Shown here: positions 50,665 through 59,206 of the stretch, in pieces
Layout of the letters: every line of letters starts with the position of its first letter
Position numbering within the stretch: position 1 is the stretch's first letter
Origin: an uncultured Streptomyces sp.
GTDB taxonomy: Bacteria; Actinomycetota; Actinomycetes; Streptomycetales; Streptomycetaceae
Length of the DNA: 64,000 bases
Direction of reading: 5' to 3'
Assembly: GCF_947488945.1 (NCBI RefSeq)
Contig: NZ_CANLBS010000020.1
Location: forward strand, 1-64,000
Translations under genes and position numbers: made by a program
Notes under the pieces: generated by a model
Seen by the model: only the letters and a program-made list of their open reading frames with translations
What the model was told of the DNA's origin: nothing
Databases searched by the model: none

Positions 50665-51585
50665 TCAGACGAGGTGGGCGCGGCGGTAGAAGTACAGGGC
50701 CGGGCGGGTCAGCAGGCGGGCGGAGGCGAGGAACTCCATCAGCCCCGCACAGCTGGACCGCATCTGGGACTTGTGGTGCTCGTTCGCCTTGGCCTCGGCG
50801 CGTGCCCGCTCGGGGTCGAGGCCCGCGTTGGCGTAGACGTCCCGGTTCACCATGCTGGTGACGATGACGTACGAGGCGATCGCGATGACGACGGCGTGGA
50901 TGTGGCGGCGGACGGGTCCCGCCCGGCGCAGGCGCTTGCGGGTCTCGTCGCGGGCGAACTTCATGTGCCGCGACTCCTCCACCACGTGGATGTTGTTGAT
51001 GGTGCGGACGAAGGGCACGACGCGGTCGTCGCGCATCCAGTCGCGCTGCATCACGTCGAGGACCTCTTCGGCGACGAGGATCGCGGCGTAGGCCGCCTCG
51101 CCGAAGGCCACGGTCTTGAAGACGCGGCCCAGTTCGACCGCGAGCCGGCGCGGGCGGTAGGGCGGGGCGCCCAGCTTCTGCGCTCCGCGGGCGAACATGA
51201 CGGAGTGCCGGCACTCGTCGGCTATCTCCGTCAGCGCCCACTGGAAGCGGGGGTCGGTGGCGTCCTTGGCGTAGATGTCGCGCAGGACCATCTGCTGGAG
51301 GATCATCTCGAACCAGATGCCGGTGCTGGCCACCGAGGCGGCTTCCTGCCGGGTCAGTTCCTTGCGCTGGGCCTCGGTCATCTCCCGCCAGTAGGCGGTT
51401 GCGTAGAGCGTGCTCCACTCGGGGCTCGCTCCGTGGAAGTCCTTGTCGAGCGGGGTCGTCCAGTCCACCTCGACGACGGGGTCGTAGGAGAGCTGCTCCG
51501 ACGAGGCGAGCAGACGCCGGGCGACGTCGCGTTCGTCGGACTCGTCCTGGTTCCGGCCTCCCGGCCGGACGGTGCTGCTGGCCAT
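50665..51585 (-). CDS. AurF-type diiron N-oxygenase / ferritin-like oxygenase
   Basis: A 306-residue diiron protein of the AurF (p-aminobenzoate N-oxygenase) family. Metal-ligand motifs seen are EIADECRHS and HVVEESRHMKFARDE, with further Glu in RQEAASVASTGIWFE. AurF-type enzymes oxidise aryl amines or other substrates with O2 and two electrons. The adjacent ferredoxin-reductase fusion would supply electrons. The native substrate is unknown; no aminobenzoate gene is nearby. A tandem operator 113-160 bases upstream suggests tight repression. Confidence 0.83.
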   Translation of the reverse strand: MASSTVRPGGRNQDESDERDVARRLLASSEQLSYDPVVEVDWTTPLDKDFHGASPEWSTLYATAYWREMTEAQRKELTRQEAASVASTGIWFEMILQQMVLRDIYAKDATDPRFQWALTEIADECRHSVMFARGAQKLGAPPYRPRRLAVELGRVFKTVAFGEAAYAAILVAEEVLDVMQRDWMRDDRVVPFVRTINNIHVVEESRHMKFARDETRKRLRRAGPVRRHIHAVVIAIASYVIVTSMVNRDVYANAGLDPERARAEAKANEHHKSQMRSSCAGLMEFLASARLLTRPALYFYRRAHLV

Positions 51586-51697
51586 GGTGCGGCTCCTTGA
51601 ATCGACATGGATCGGCAGATCGACTCGACGGCGTCGCGGCCGGCCGCCTCATCTCGCGCCCGCTCGACGAGGCCCCGGCCGTTCGGCGCCACCCGCT

Positions 51698-51744
51698 TGT
51701 TAGACACGGCATCTAGCAAGCTGTTAGACGCAAGGTATAGCAAG
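51698..51744. promoter_or_regulatory. Tandem dyad operator upstream of the diiron oxygenase
   Basis: Two overlapping-style dyads 24 bases apart. The first has GCTTGTTAGA and TCTAGCAAGC arms around 7 bases; the second has CTGTTAGA and TATAGCAAG. The pattern CTTGyTAGA-N7-TCTArCAAG is typical of TetR-family operators, and the AT content is far above its surroundings. Confidence 0.6.
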
Positions 51745-51997
51745 AGCCCCCGAGGGGCCTACCCCCGGGAGCAGATCTGCGCGAACTCTCCTTGTGCGCC
51801 GCCGCGTTCCTCCGTCCCGCACCCCGGTCGGCAGGCCTGCCCCGTCGGGCGCGCCCACGACGTCGCCGCAGGTCACCCGGCACGGCGACCCATGCCCGGA
51901 GGCGGCCGACCGGGCACGCCCCCGAGCGGCCTCGTGAAGATCCCGCGAGTGCGAACCGGCCCGGCCGGCCGCAGCGGCGGGAGCCCCGGAACACGAC

Positions 51998-52038
51998 GAG
52001 GCCCGGCCCCCGCCGTCCGTGGCGGTGGACCGGGCCTC
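51998..52038 (-). terminator. Hairpin after the DoxX gene
   Basis: Outer arms GAGGCCCGG (51998-52006) and CCGGGCCTC (52030-52038) with an inner CCGCC/GGCGG stem, starting 23 bases beyond the DoxX stop on the minus strand. Confidence 0.65.
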
Positions 52039-52060
52039 GCACGCCGCGCCCGGCGCGGGA

Positions 52061-52543
52061 TCAGGCCGCGACGGCGGCCGTCCGCCCGGCGGGGCCGCCG
52101 TCACCGGACGGTGTTCCGGCGTCGTCCGGTCCGGGCTCCGTTCTCGGCCCCGTTCCGGCGAAGAGGCGGTCGGCGGCCGCGGCGCCGGGGCCGGTGAAGA
52201 CCAGCAGCAGGAACGCCCAGCAGTAGAGCGCGGACGGTTCGCCGTTGTTCTGGAGCGGCAGCAGCGCCTCGCCCTGATGGACCGTGAAGTACGCGTAGGC
52301 CATCGAGCCGGAGCATATGAGGGCGGCGGTACGGGTACCGAGGCCCAGCATCACGAGGATGCCGCCGACGAACTCGATGACGGCCGCGTACCAGCCGGGC
52401 CAGGCGCCGAGTTCGGCGGACCTGCCACCGAGGACGCCGAAGAGCGCGGCGGCGCCGTGGCAGGCGAAGAGGAAGCCGGTGACGAGGCGGAAGACGGCGA
52501 GCACCCAGGGCTGAGCCCGGTCCAGGCGGGAACGAACGGACAT
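52061..52543 (-). CDS. DoxX-family membrane protein
   Basis: A 160-residue protein with four membrane segments of DoxX type: LAVFRLVTGFLFACHGAAALFG, WYAAVIEFVGGILVMLGLGTRTAALI, AYAYFTVH and ALYCWAFLLLVFTGPG. The hydrophilic tail from about residue 130 is variable. DoxX proteins take part in redox and membrane stress, often with unknown partners. ATG 52543 has AAGGAA upstream; an in-frame ATG at 52591 lacks a ribosome site. Confidence 0.85.
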   Translation of the reverse strand: MSVRSRLDRAQPWVLAVFRLVTGFLFACHGAAALFGVLGGRSAELGAWPGWYAAVIEFVGGILVMLGLGTRTAALICSGSMAYAYFTVHQGEALLPLQNNGEPSALYCWAFLLLVFTGPGAAAADRLFAGTGPRTEPGPDDAGTPSGDGGPAGRTAAVAA

Positions 52544-52960
52544 GGGGGATTCCTTCGGTCGTGGTGGGGACGTGAACCGATCGGGCATCAACTTAGGTGT
52601 CCCTTATTTGTGCTTGCAAGTTCAACATCTGACTCTGGCCGGAAGGCGCCGCACACCCGGCGGGCGAGTCGCCCTTTCCGCACTCCGCACGGCACACCGC
52701 CCCCCGTCGCTCCCTCCGGTGCGGCCGGAACCTGATTTCCCGTCAAGAAAGCGACGCACCCCCCGGCCCCGACACCCGGTGTCCGTGCCCGTCAGCGGCT
52801 TCCCCGCCCCGGGCGCCGCGTCCGCCATGCGGACACGGGTCTTGTCCGCGGACCGCACGCGCCATACGGTCCGCGACATCCCTTGATCGTCATCCGCCGC
52901 GACGCAGGCCCCCGGCGACCCGCAGAAGTCTCCGCACGCCACCCACGAGGAGCCGTCACC
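52544..52960. other. Divergent intergenic region, DoxX / gamma-glutamyltransferase
   Basis: 417 bases. An unusually AT-rich block at 52588-52635 carries the DoxX promoter candidate. The rest to 52960 shows no gene; the plus-strand promoter for the next gene could not be fixed. Confidence 0.4.
52590..52619 (-). promoter_or_regulatory. Promoter candidate for the DoxX gene
   Basis: On the minus strand TTGCAA (52614-52619), an 18-base spacer and TAAGTT (52590-52595), inside the only AT-rich stretch of the region and about 47 bases before the ATG. Confidence 0.5.
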
Positions 52961-54766
52961 GTGTTCACCACCCGTCCCACCCTCCAGGGCACCTTCGGCA
53001 TGGTGTCCTCCACCCACTGGCTCGCCTCCCAGTCGGCCATGGCCGTCCTGGAGGCGGGCGGCAACGCGTTCGACGGCGCGGTCGCCGCCGGATTCGTGCT
53101 GCACGTGGTGGAGCCGCACCTGAACGGTCCGGCGGGCGAGGTGCCGATCATCCTCGCGCCGAAGGACGGCCAGGTGCGGGTGGTGTGCGGCCAGGGCCCG
53201 GCCCCGGCCGGGGCGGACGTCGCCCACTACCGTGCTCTCGGCCTCGGCCTGGTGCCGGGCACCGGGCCGCTCGCCGCGGCCGTGCCGGGCGCGTTCGACG
53301 CCTGGATGCTGCTGCTGCGCGACCACGGGACGCTGCCCCTGGCCGAGGTGCTGCGGTACGCGATCGGGTACGCCGGGGACGGGCACGCACCGGTGGAACG
53401 GGTGGGCCGGACCGTCGAGACGGTACGCGGTCTCTTCGAAGAACACTGGCCGACGTCGGCCGACGTCTACCTGCCCGGCGGCGTCGCGCCGCAGCCGGGC
53501 GTCCTGTTCCGCAACCCGGCGCTGGCGGCCACCTGGCGGCGGCTGATCGCGGAGGCCGAGGCGTCCGGCGGGGACGACCGGGTGGCGCAGATCGAGGCGG
53601 CGCGGGCCGTCTGGCGCGAGGGGTTCATCGCCGAGGCACTGGTCCGCCAGGCGGCCGTGCCCACCATGGACACCAGCGGCACCCCGCACACCGGCACCCT
53701 CACCGCCGCCGACCTGGCCGGCTGGTCCGCGTCGTACGAGGCGCCGGTGACGTACGACTGGAACGGCTGGACGGTGGCGAAGGCGGGCGGCTGGAGCCAG
53801 GGCCCGGTCTTCCTCCAGCAGTTGGCGCTGCTGCCCGAGGAACTGCCCGCACGCGGCTGTGCCGACTACGTCCACCTGCTGGTGGAGGGCTGCAAGCTGG
53901 CCATGGCGGACCGGGAGGCATGGTACGGCGACGCGGCCGACGTGCCGCTGGACACCCTGCTCGGCGAGGAGTACAACGCCGGGCGCCGGGCGCTCATCAC
54001 GGACCGGGCGTCGCTGGAGCTGCGCCCCGGCAGCCCGGACGGCCGCACCCCGGTGCTCGGCGCGCACGCCCGCGCGGTGGCGTCGGGCGGGAGCGGCCTC
54101 GCCGCGAGGGGCATACCGGCCGCGGGCGCCGGGGAACCGACGGTCGCCCCGGACGGCGGCACCCGCGGCGACACGTGCCACGTCGACGTGGTGGACCGCT
54201 GGGGCAACATGGTGTCCGCGACACCGAGCGGCGGCTGGCTGCAGTCCAACCCGGTCGTCCCGGAGCTGGGCTTCCCGCTCGGCACCCGGCTCCAGATGGC
54301 CTGGCTGGACGAAGGGCTGCCGAACTCCCTGACGCCCGGACGCCGCCCGCGCACCACGCTGACGCCGAGCCTCGCGCTGCGCGACGGGGTGCCGGTGATG
54401 GCGTTCGGCACGCCGGGCGGCGACCAGCAGGACCAGTGGCAGGTGCACTTCTTCCTGGAGGTCGCGCTGCGCCCGCGGGTGCGCGGCGGCCTCGACCTGC
54501 AAGGCGCCGTCGACGCGCCGAACTGGCACACCGACAGCTTCCCGGGGTCGTTCTATCCGCGCGGGATGCACTCCGGCAGCCTGACCGTCGAGCCCTCGAC
54601 GGACCCGGCGGTCGTGGCGGAGCTGCGGCGCCGCGGGCACGAGGTGACCGTGGGCGACGCCTGGTCGGAGGGGCGGCTGTGCGCCGTCGCCCGCGACCCG
54701 GAGACCGGAGTGCTGTCCGCCGCCGCCAACCCGCGCGGCATGCAGGGGTACGCGGTCGGCCGCTGA
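52961..54766 (+). CDS. Gamma-glutamyltransferase-family protein
   Basis: A 601-residue Ntn-hydrolase of the gamma-glutamyltranspeptidase family. The N-terminal part has MVSSTHWLASQSAMAVLEAGGNAFDGAVAAG, and the autocleavage site reads RGDTCHVDVVDRWGNMVSATPSGG with the Thr as expected nucleophile (DTCH instead of the usual TTH). GGWLQSNPVVP and GTPGGDQQDQWQVHFFLEV follow. No signal peptide is evident, so it may be cytosolic; members include acylases and oxamate amidohydrolase-like enzymes. GTG 52961 has AGGAG at eight bases. Confidence 0.85.
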   Translation: MFTTRPTLQGTFGMVSSTHWLASQSAMAVLEAGGNAFDGAVAAGFVLHVVEPHLNGPAGEVPIILAPKDGQVRVVCGQGPAPAGADVAHYRALGLGLVPGTGPLAAAVPGAFDAWMLLLRDHGTLPLAEVLRYAIGYAGDGHAPVERVGRTVETVRGLFEEHWPTSADVYLPGGVAPQPGVLFRNPALAATWRRLIAEAEASGGDDRVAQIEAARAVWREGFIAEALVRQAAVPTMDTSGTPHTGTLTAADLAGWSASYEAPVTYDWNGWTVAKAGGWSQGPVFLQQLALLPEELPARGCADYVHLLVEGCKLAMADREAWYGDAADVPLDTLLGEEYNAGRRALITDRASLELRPGSPDGRTPVLGAHARAVASGGSGLAARGIPAAGAGEPTVAPDGGTRGDTCHVDVVDRWGNMVSATPSGGWLQSNPVVPELGFPLGTRLQMAWLDEGLPNSLTPGRRPRTTLTPSLALRDGVPVMAFGTPGGDQQDQWQVHFFLEVALRPRVRGGLDLQGAVDAPNWHTDSFPGSFYPRGMHSGSLTVEPSTDPAVVAELRRRGHEVTVGDAWSEGRLCAVARDPETGVLSAAANPRGMQGYAVGR

Positions 54767-54882
54767 CGGTCCGCGCCGCCACCGGCGCTCCGGGGGCACC
54801 GAGGGGGCGCACGGTTGCGCCGTCCCCCGACCCGGCCTCCCCGGCCCGTAGGCTCGACGGTCCGACGCGAGGGAGTGACGAC

Positions 54883-55380
54883 ATGTCGACGAAGAAGCGC
54901 AGTGCCGGGGTGCTGTTGTTCCGGCCGGCCGGTCCGGCGGGCGGGGCGGCCGTCGAGGTGCTCATCGGGCACATGGGCGGCCCGTTCTGGGAGGGCCGCG
55001 AGGAGGCCGCCTGGTCGATCCCCAAAGGGGAGTACGAACCGGACGAGCTGCCCGAGGCCGCCGCCCGGCGGGAGTTCGAGGAGGAGCTGGGGCTGCCGGT
55101 CCCCGAGGGCGACTGGGTGGACCTCGGGGAGTCCCGGCAGCCGAGCGGCAAGACGGTGACCGTGTGGGCGGTAGGGGCGGATCTCGATCCGGCGCGCACC
55201 GTGCCGGGCACGTTCACCATGGAGTGGCCCCGCGGTTCGGGCACGGTGGCGGAGTTCCCGGAGATCGACCGGGTGGAGTGGTGCGCGCCGGAGCGGGCCG
55301 TCCCGCTGCTGGTGGCCGGTCAGCGGGTGTTCGTGGAGCGGCTGCTCGCTCACCTGGGCCCGGGCCGCGCCTCCTCGTAG
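54883..55380 (+). CDS. Nudix hydrolase
   Basis: A 165-residue Nudix protein. The Nudix box runs from GEYEPDELPEAAARREFEEELG (G-x5-E-x7-RE-x2-EE), split here: it begins GEYEPDELPE and ends REFEEELGL. It starts with KKRSAGVLLFR and has the SIPKGE strand before the box. It resembles YfcD/MutT-like pyrophosphohydrolases; the substrate is unknown. Its last 31 bases overlap the 3' end of the convergent ABC-F gene. ATG 54883 follows GGGAG. Confidence 0.87.
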   Translation: MSTKKRSAGVLLFRPAGPAGGAAVEVLIGHMGGPFWEGREEAAWSIPKGEYEPDELPEAAARREFEEELGLPVPEGDWVDLGESRQPSGKTVTVWAVGADLDPARTVPGTFTMEWPRGSGTVAEFPEIDRVEWCAPERAVPLLVAGQRVFVERLLAHLGPGRASS

Positions 55381-57032
55381 GACCGCCCCGCCGGGGTCCC
55401 GGCCGACGGGCGGCCGGCGCGCAGTTCCAGCACGTCTCCGGTGAACCGGCCGCGGAAGCTGCGGTCGTGGGAGACGACGACGACGGCGCCACGGTAGGCG
55501 GCGAGGGCCTCCTCCACCTCCTCGACCAGGTCGAGGGCGAGGTGGTTGGTCGGTTCGTCCAGGATCAGCAGATCGGCCGGGCGGGTCACCAGCCGGGCGA
55601 GGACGAGCCTGCGCTGCTGGCCCGCCGAGAGGGCGCGCACGGACACGGTCAGGTCGTCCGCGCGGAACAGGCCGAGTGCCAGCAGGTCGTCGGCGTACTC
55701 GTCGGGGTGGCCGGGCCGGCCGGCCGCGTACACCTCCAGCAGGGAGCGGCGGGTGGGGGCGGCGGGCAGTTCCTGCGGGAGGTAGCCGATCCTGGCGCGC
55801 CGCCGGACCGTGCCGGTGTCGGGGGCGAGATCGCCGGCCAGCACCCGCAGCAGGGTGGTCTTCCCCGCCCCGTTGGGTCCGGCGACCAGCAGGCGCTGTC
55901 CCGGGCGGACGTCGAGCGCCGGCACGTCGAGGCGGTGCCCCACGGTCACCGCGCGGGCCTCCAGCAGGGGTTCGCCGGCCGTTTCGGCGTCGGCGGCGAG
56001 GTCGAGTGCGGCGGTGAAGCGCAGCGGCTCGGGCGGCGGCGGGACGGGGGCGGCGCGCAGCGCCTCCAGCCGGGTGCGGGCGGCCCTCACCTGGCCGGAG
56101 AGCTTCGTCTCGTGAGAGCGCCGGTGCTTGCCGAACCCCTCTTCGGGGTCGCGCCCGGTGGCGGCGAGCCGGTGGCCGGCGGCGGCGACAAGCTCTTCGG
56201 CGCGCGCGAGGTCGGTGACCCATTCCTGGTGTTCCTGTGCCCACCGGCGGCGGGCGGCGGCCTTGGCGGTGCGGTAGCCGTCCCAGCCGTCGCCGTACCG
56301 GGTGACGGTGCGCAGGTCACGGTCGACCTCCAGGATCACCGAGGTGGTGCGCTCCAGGAACGCCCGGTCGTGGGTAATGGCGACGAGGGTGCCGCGGTGG
56401 CCCCGCAGGTGGTCCTCCAGCCAGCGGACGGCCTGCGCGTCGAGGTGGTTGGTGGGCTCGTCCAGCAGCAGGAGTTCGGGGGCGGCGGCCAGCACGCAGG
56501 CGAGCGCGAGCCGCGACTGCTCGCCGCCGGACAGGCTGCCGAGGGCGCGGTCGCGGGTGAGGCGGGCGAGCCCGAGACCGTGCAGGGCGGCGTCGGTGCG
56601 CGCGTCGGCCTCGTAGCCGCCGCGGTCCTCGTAGGCGTGCAGCAGTTCGCCGTAGTGGGCGAGGGCGGGCTCGTCGCAGGCCCCGGCCGACAGCGCTTCC
56701 TCTGCGGCGCGCAACCGGCCTTCCAGGTCGCGCAGTTCCGCGAGGGCCGCGTCGACGGCGTCCTGGACGGTGGCGCGCGGGTCGAGCGACAGGGTCTGGG
56801 CGAGGTGGCCGGCGCCGCCGGGGAAGCGGACGGTGATCTCGCCGTCGTCGGGGGTCTCGGCCCCGGCCATCAGCCGGAGAAGGGTGGATTTTCCGGAGCC
56901 GTTCTCGCCGATGACGCCGACCCGGTCGCCGGGGCGGACGGTGAGCGAGACGCGGGCGAGGACGGTGCGGTCCCCGTAGCTCTTGGAGACGTCGTGGAGG
57001 GTCAGTCGACCGCGGTCGCGGAAGGAGGACAT
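55350..57032 (-). CDS. ABC-F family ATPase (ribosome protection type)
   Basis: A 560-residue protein with two ABC domains and no membrane part. Domain 1: GENGSGKST, LSGGEQSRLALA, LLLLDEPTNHLD. Domain 2: GPNGAGKTT, LSAGQQRRLVLA, LLILDEPTNHLAL. The roughly 80-residue linker is Arg/Ala-rich and helical (TAKAAARRRWAQEHQEW ... EGFGKHRRSHETKLSGQVRAA), as in ABC-F antibiotic-resistance factors such as TlrC/LmrC-type proteins. Such proteins bind the ribosome E site and dislodge drugs. A short leader ORF with a hairpin lies upstream, so antibiotic-induced attenuation is likely. ATG 57032 has only a weak ribosome site. Confidence 0.88.
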   Translation of the reverse strand: MSSFRDRGRLTLHDVSKSYGDRTVLARVSLTVRPGDRVGVIGENGSGKSTLLRLMAGAETPDDGEITVRFPGGAGHLAQTLSLDPRATVQDAVDAALAELRDLEGRLRAAEEALSAGACDEPALAHYGELLHAYEDRGGYEADARTDAALHGLGLARLTRDRALGSLSGGEQSRLALACVLAAAPELLLLDEPTNHLDAQAVRWLEDHLRGHRGTLVAITHDRAFLERTTSVILEVDRDLRTVTRYGDGWDGYRTAKAAARRRWAQEHQEWVTDLARAEELVAAAGHRLAATGRDPEEGFGKHRRSHETKLSGQVRAARTRLEALRAAPVPPPPEPLRFTAALDLAADAETAGEPLLEARAVTVGHRLDVPALDVRPGQRLLVAGPNGAGKTTLLRVLAGDLAPDTGTVRRRARIGYLPQELPAAPTRRSLLEVYAAGRPGHPDEYADDLLALGLFRADDLTVSVRALSAGQQRRLVLARLVTRPADLLILDEPTNHLALDLVEEVEEALAAYRGAVVVVSHDRSFRGRFTGDVLELRAGRPSAGTPAGRSYEEARPGPR

Positions 57033-57137
57033 GGGTGTTCCGGGTACTTTCGCCGAAGGAGGGCGCACGGCGGCGCTCGGTGGCGCGGGCGTGCGGGGAC
57101 GCGGTGCGGCGGGACGGCGGGGCGAGCGGGTGTCGTC

Positions 57138-57152
57138 ACCCGGTCGCCGGGT
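57138..57152 (-). promoter_or_regulatory. Small hairpin between leader ORF and ABC-F gene
   Basis: ACCCGG-TCG-CCGGGT, a perfect 6-bp stem starting 13 bases beyond the leader stop on the minus strand. It could act as a stall-responsive attenuator element, although the stem is short. Confidence 0.45.
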
Positions 57153-57164
57153 CCCTCACCGGGA

Positions 57165-57197
57165 TCAGCGGAAGAAGTAGTACGCGTACGTGCCCAT
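57165..57197 (-). CDS. Leader peptide MGTYAYYFFR upstream of the ABC-F gene
   Basis: A 10-codon ORF, unusually rich in Tyr and Phe (five of ten residues), ending 132 bases before the ABC-F start on the same strand. TACACT (minus strand, 57204-57209) sits six bases before its ATG, so it is probably leaderless. ABC-F and other ribosome-targeted resistance genes are often controlled by such peptides, on which a drug-stalled ribosome frees the downstream gene. The peptide sequence and geometry are seen; the mechanism is inferred. Confidence 0.65.
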   Translation of the reverse strand: MGTYAYYFFR

Positions 57198-57243
57198 GCG
57201 GTCAGTGTAGGGCGGCGGCCGGGCGGGCCGCCGGGAATATGCG

Positions 57244-57281
57244 CGGGCGGGCCGTCGCAGTGGGGTGCGACGGCCCGCCCG
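57244..57281 (-). terminator. 16-bp perfect hairpin after the alcohol dehydrogenase gene
   Basis: CGGGCGGGCCGTCGCA (57244-57259), 6-base loop, exact complement (57266-57281), 19 bases past the dehydrogenase stop. It separates that operon from the ABC-F leader promoter. Confidence 0.78.
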
Positions 57282-57300
57282 GGGCGGTGGGGCGGCGGGG

Positions 57301-58341
57301 TCAGCCGTTGGGCAGGATGACCGCGCGGCCGTTGATCTTGCCGGCGTGCAGTCGTTCGTAGGCGAGCGGCGCCTCGTCGATGGAGTAGGTCTCGACGTGC
57401 ACGTCGACGGAGCCGGCGTGGGCGAGTTCGAGGACCTCGGCGAGTTCCTTGCGGGAGCCCCAGTACGGCGCGGTGACCGACGTGGCGAACGGCAGGACGC
57501 CGAAGCCGACGGGCAGCAGGCCGCCGCCGATGCCGACGATGGTGACGTCGCTGTCGATGGAGGCGACCGCACCGGCGGTGGCCACGGTGGGCGGGACGCC
57601 GACGAAGTCGAACACGACCTTGGCGCCGATGCCGCCGGTGAGCTCGCGGACCTTGGCGGCGGCGTTCTCGTCGGAGATCACCGTCTCGTGGGCGCCGACG
57701 GCGCGGGCGAGGGCGAGCTTGTCTTCGCTGACGTCGAGGGCGATGACGCGGACGGCGGTCATGGCGCGCAGCAGCTGGATGGCGACGTGGCCGAGGCCGC
57801 CGGTGCCGATGACGACGGCCGTGGCGCCGGGCAGCAGCTTGGGCAGCGAGCGCTTGATCGCGTGGTACGGGGTCAGGCCCGCGTCGGTCAGCGACACCGT
57901 CTTGACCGGGTCGAGGTCACCGATCGGCACCAGGTGGCGGGTGTTGTCGACGATCATGTACTCGGCCATGGCGCCGGGGTTGCCGAGGCCGGGCGGGTTG
58001 ATGCCCAGGTCGGCGGCGCGCAGGCAGTAGTTCTCGCGGCCTTCGGCGCAGTTGACGCAGGTGCCGCAGCCCCAGGGGCCGTAGACGGCGACGGCGTCAC
58101 CGATCTCGAAGCCCTCGGCGCCGTCGCCGAGCTCGGCGACGATGCCGACGCCCTCGTGGCCGAGGGTGAGCGGCAGGTCGTAGGTGAGCTCGTCGGCGGA
58201 CCAGCTCATCACGGCGATGTCCGAGTGGCAGACGCCGGCGGCGGTCACCTTGAGCAGGACCTGTCCCGGTCCGGGTACGGGCTTGGGTATGTCGACGACC
58301 TCGGGTGCGGCGCCGACGGCGCGGTACTGGACGGCCTTCAT
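57301..58341 (-). CDS. Zinc-dependent alcohol dehydrogenase
   Basis: A 346-residue medium-chain alcohol dehydrogenase. Catalytic zinc ligands come from GVCHSDIA and GHEGVGIV; the structural zinc loop is CGTCVNCAEGRENYC; the nucleotide loop is VVIGTGGLGHVAIQLL with ALD after it, favouring NAD. It would interconvert an alcohol and aldehyde or ketone. It is the last gene of the TetR-SDR-ADH operon, 68 bases after the SDR gene, with a strong GAGGAG ribosome site before ATG 58341. Confidence 0.9.
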   Translation of the reverse strand: MKAVQYRAVGAAPEVVDIPKPVPGPGQVLLKVTAAGVCHSDIAVMSWSADELTYDLPLTLGHEGVGIVAELGDGAEGFEIGDAVAVYGPWGCGTCVNCAEGRENYCLRAADLGINPPGLGNPGAMAEYMIVDNTRHLVPIGDLDPVKTVSLTDAGLTPYHAIKRSLPKLLPGATAVVIGTGGLGHVAIQLLRAMTAVRVIALDVSEDKLALARAVGAHETVISDENAAAKVRELTGGIGAKVVFDFVGVPPTVATAGAVASIDSDVTIVGIGGGLLPVGFGVLPFATSVTAPYWGSRKELAEVLELAHAGSVDVHVETYSIDEAPLAYERLHAGKINGRAVILPNG

Positions 58342-58409
58342 GGGTGTCTCCTCTTTTCTCCGGTCTCTACCTTTCTGGGCCCCGTGGCGGTGGTGCGCCA
58401 CTCGGGGGC

Positions 58410-59186
58410 TCAGGAGGCGGAGTAGCCGCCGTCCACCAGGTGGTAGCTGCCGTGGACGAAGGAGGCGCGGTCGGAGAGCAGGAAGGCGACGAGTTCGGCG
58501 ACCTCCTCGGACGTGCCGAGGCGGCCGGCCGGGTGCAGCGAGATCAGGTGGTCGCGGGCCGGTCCGTCGGTGTCGCGCAGCAGCGGGGTGTCGATGAAGC
58601 CGGGGCCGACGGCGTTGACGCGGATGTTCTTGTCCGCGTACTCGAGCGCGGCGGTCTTGGTGAGTCCGACGACGCCGTGCTTGGCCGCGACGTAGGCCGG
58701 GGACTGGGCGAAGCCGTTGGTGCCGAGGATCGACGAGACGTTGACGATGGAGCCGCCGCCGGCCGCCAGCATGGCCGGGATCTCGTGGCGCAGGGAGTGG
58801 AAGACGCCGCTCAGGTTGGTGGCGACGACGCGGTTCCAGACGTCGATGTCGTACTCGCCGGTGGGCGCGGCGGCTCCGCCGATGCCCGCGTTGTTCGCGG
58901 CGAGGTGCAGGGCCCCGAAGGTGTCCACGGCGAACCGCACGCCGGCCTCGACGGAGGCCGGGTCGGTGACGTCGAGGGCGACGGCCGCGGCGCGGGCGCC
59001 GGTGGACTCCAGCTCGGCGGCGGCCTTGCGGGCGCTCTCCTCGTTGTAGTCGGCGACGACGACGGTCGCGCCGCCGGCGGCGAGGCGCTTGGAGAGGGCC
59101 AGGCCGATGCCGGAGGCGCCGCCGGTGACGAGGGCGACCTTGCCGGCGAACTCCGACTCGTACGAGGTGGGGAGGTTGGTGCTCAT
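58410..59186 (-). CDS. Short-chain dehydrogenase/reductase
   Basis: A 258-residue SDR: TGGASGIG cofactor loop, DYNEES after strand two (NAD preference), NNAGIGG, catalytic Ser in VNVSSILG, YVAAKHG (Tyr-x3-Lys), and the C-terminal VDGGYSAS. It is 20 bases downstream of the TetR gene and presumably controlled by it. Substrate unknown; pairing with an alcohol dehydrogenase suggests a small alcohol/ketone route. Confidence 0.9.
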   Translation of the reverse strand: MSTNLPTSYESEFAGKVALVTGGASGIGLALSKRLAAGGATVVVADYNEESARKAAAELESTGARAAAVALDVTDPASVEAGVRFAVDTFGALHLAANNAGIGGAAAPTGEYDIDVWNRVVATNLSGVFHSLRHEIPAMLAAGGGSIVNVSSILGTNGFAQSPAYVAAKHGVVGLTKTAALEYADKNIRVNAVGPGFIDTPLLRDTDGPARDHLISLHPAGRLGTSEEVAELVAFLLSDRASFVHGSYHLVDGGYSAS

Positions 59187-59206
59187 GTGGTGCTTCCTTT
59201 GGTGTT

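Larger units (their letters stand above)
51586..52060 (-). other. Intergenic region between the diiron oxygenase and DoxX genes
   Basis: 475 bases containing the tandem operator (51698-51744) and the DoxX terminator (51998-52038). No regulator gene is encoded here, although TetR genes commonly sit next to such operators. The remaining sequence is GC-rich and shows nothing I can name. Confidence 0.4.
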
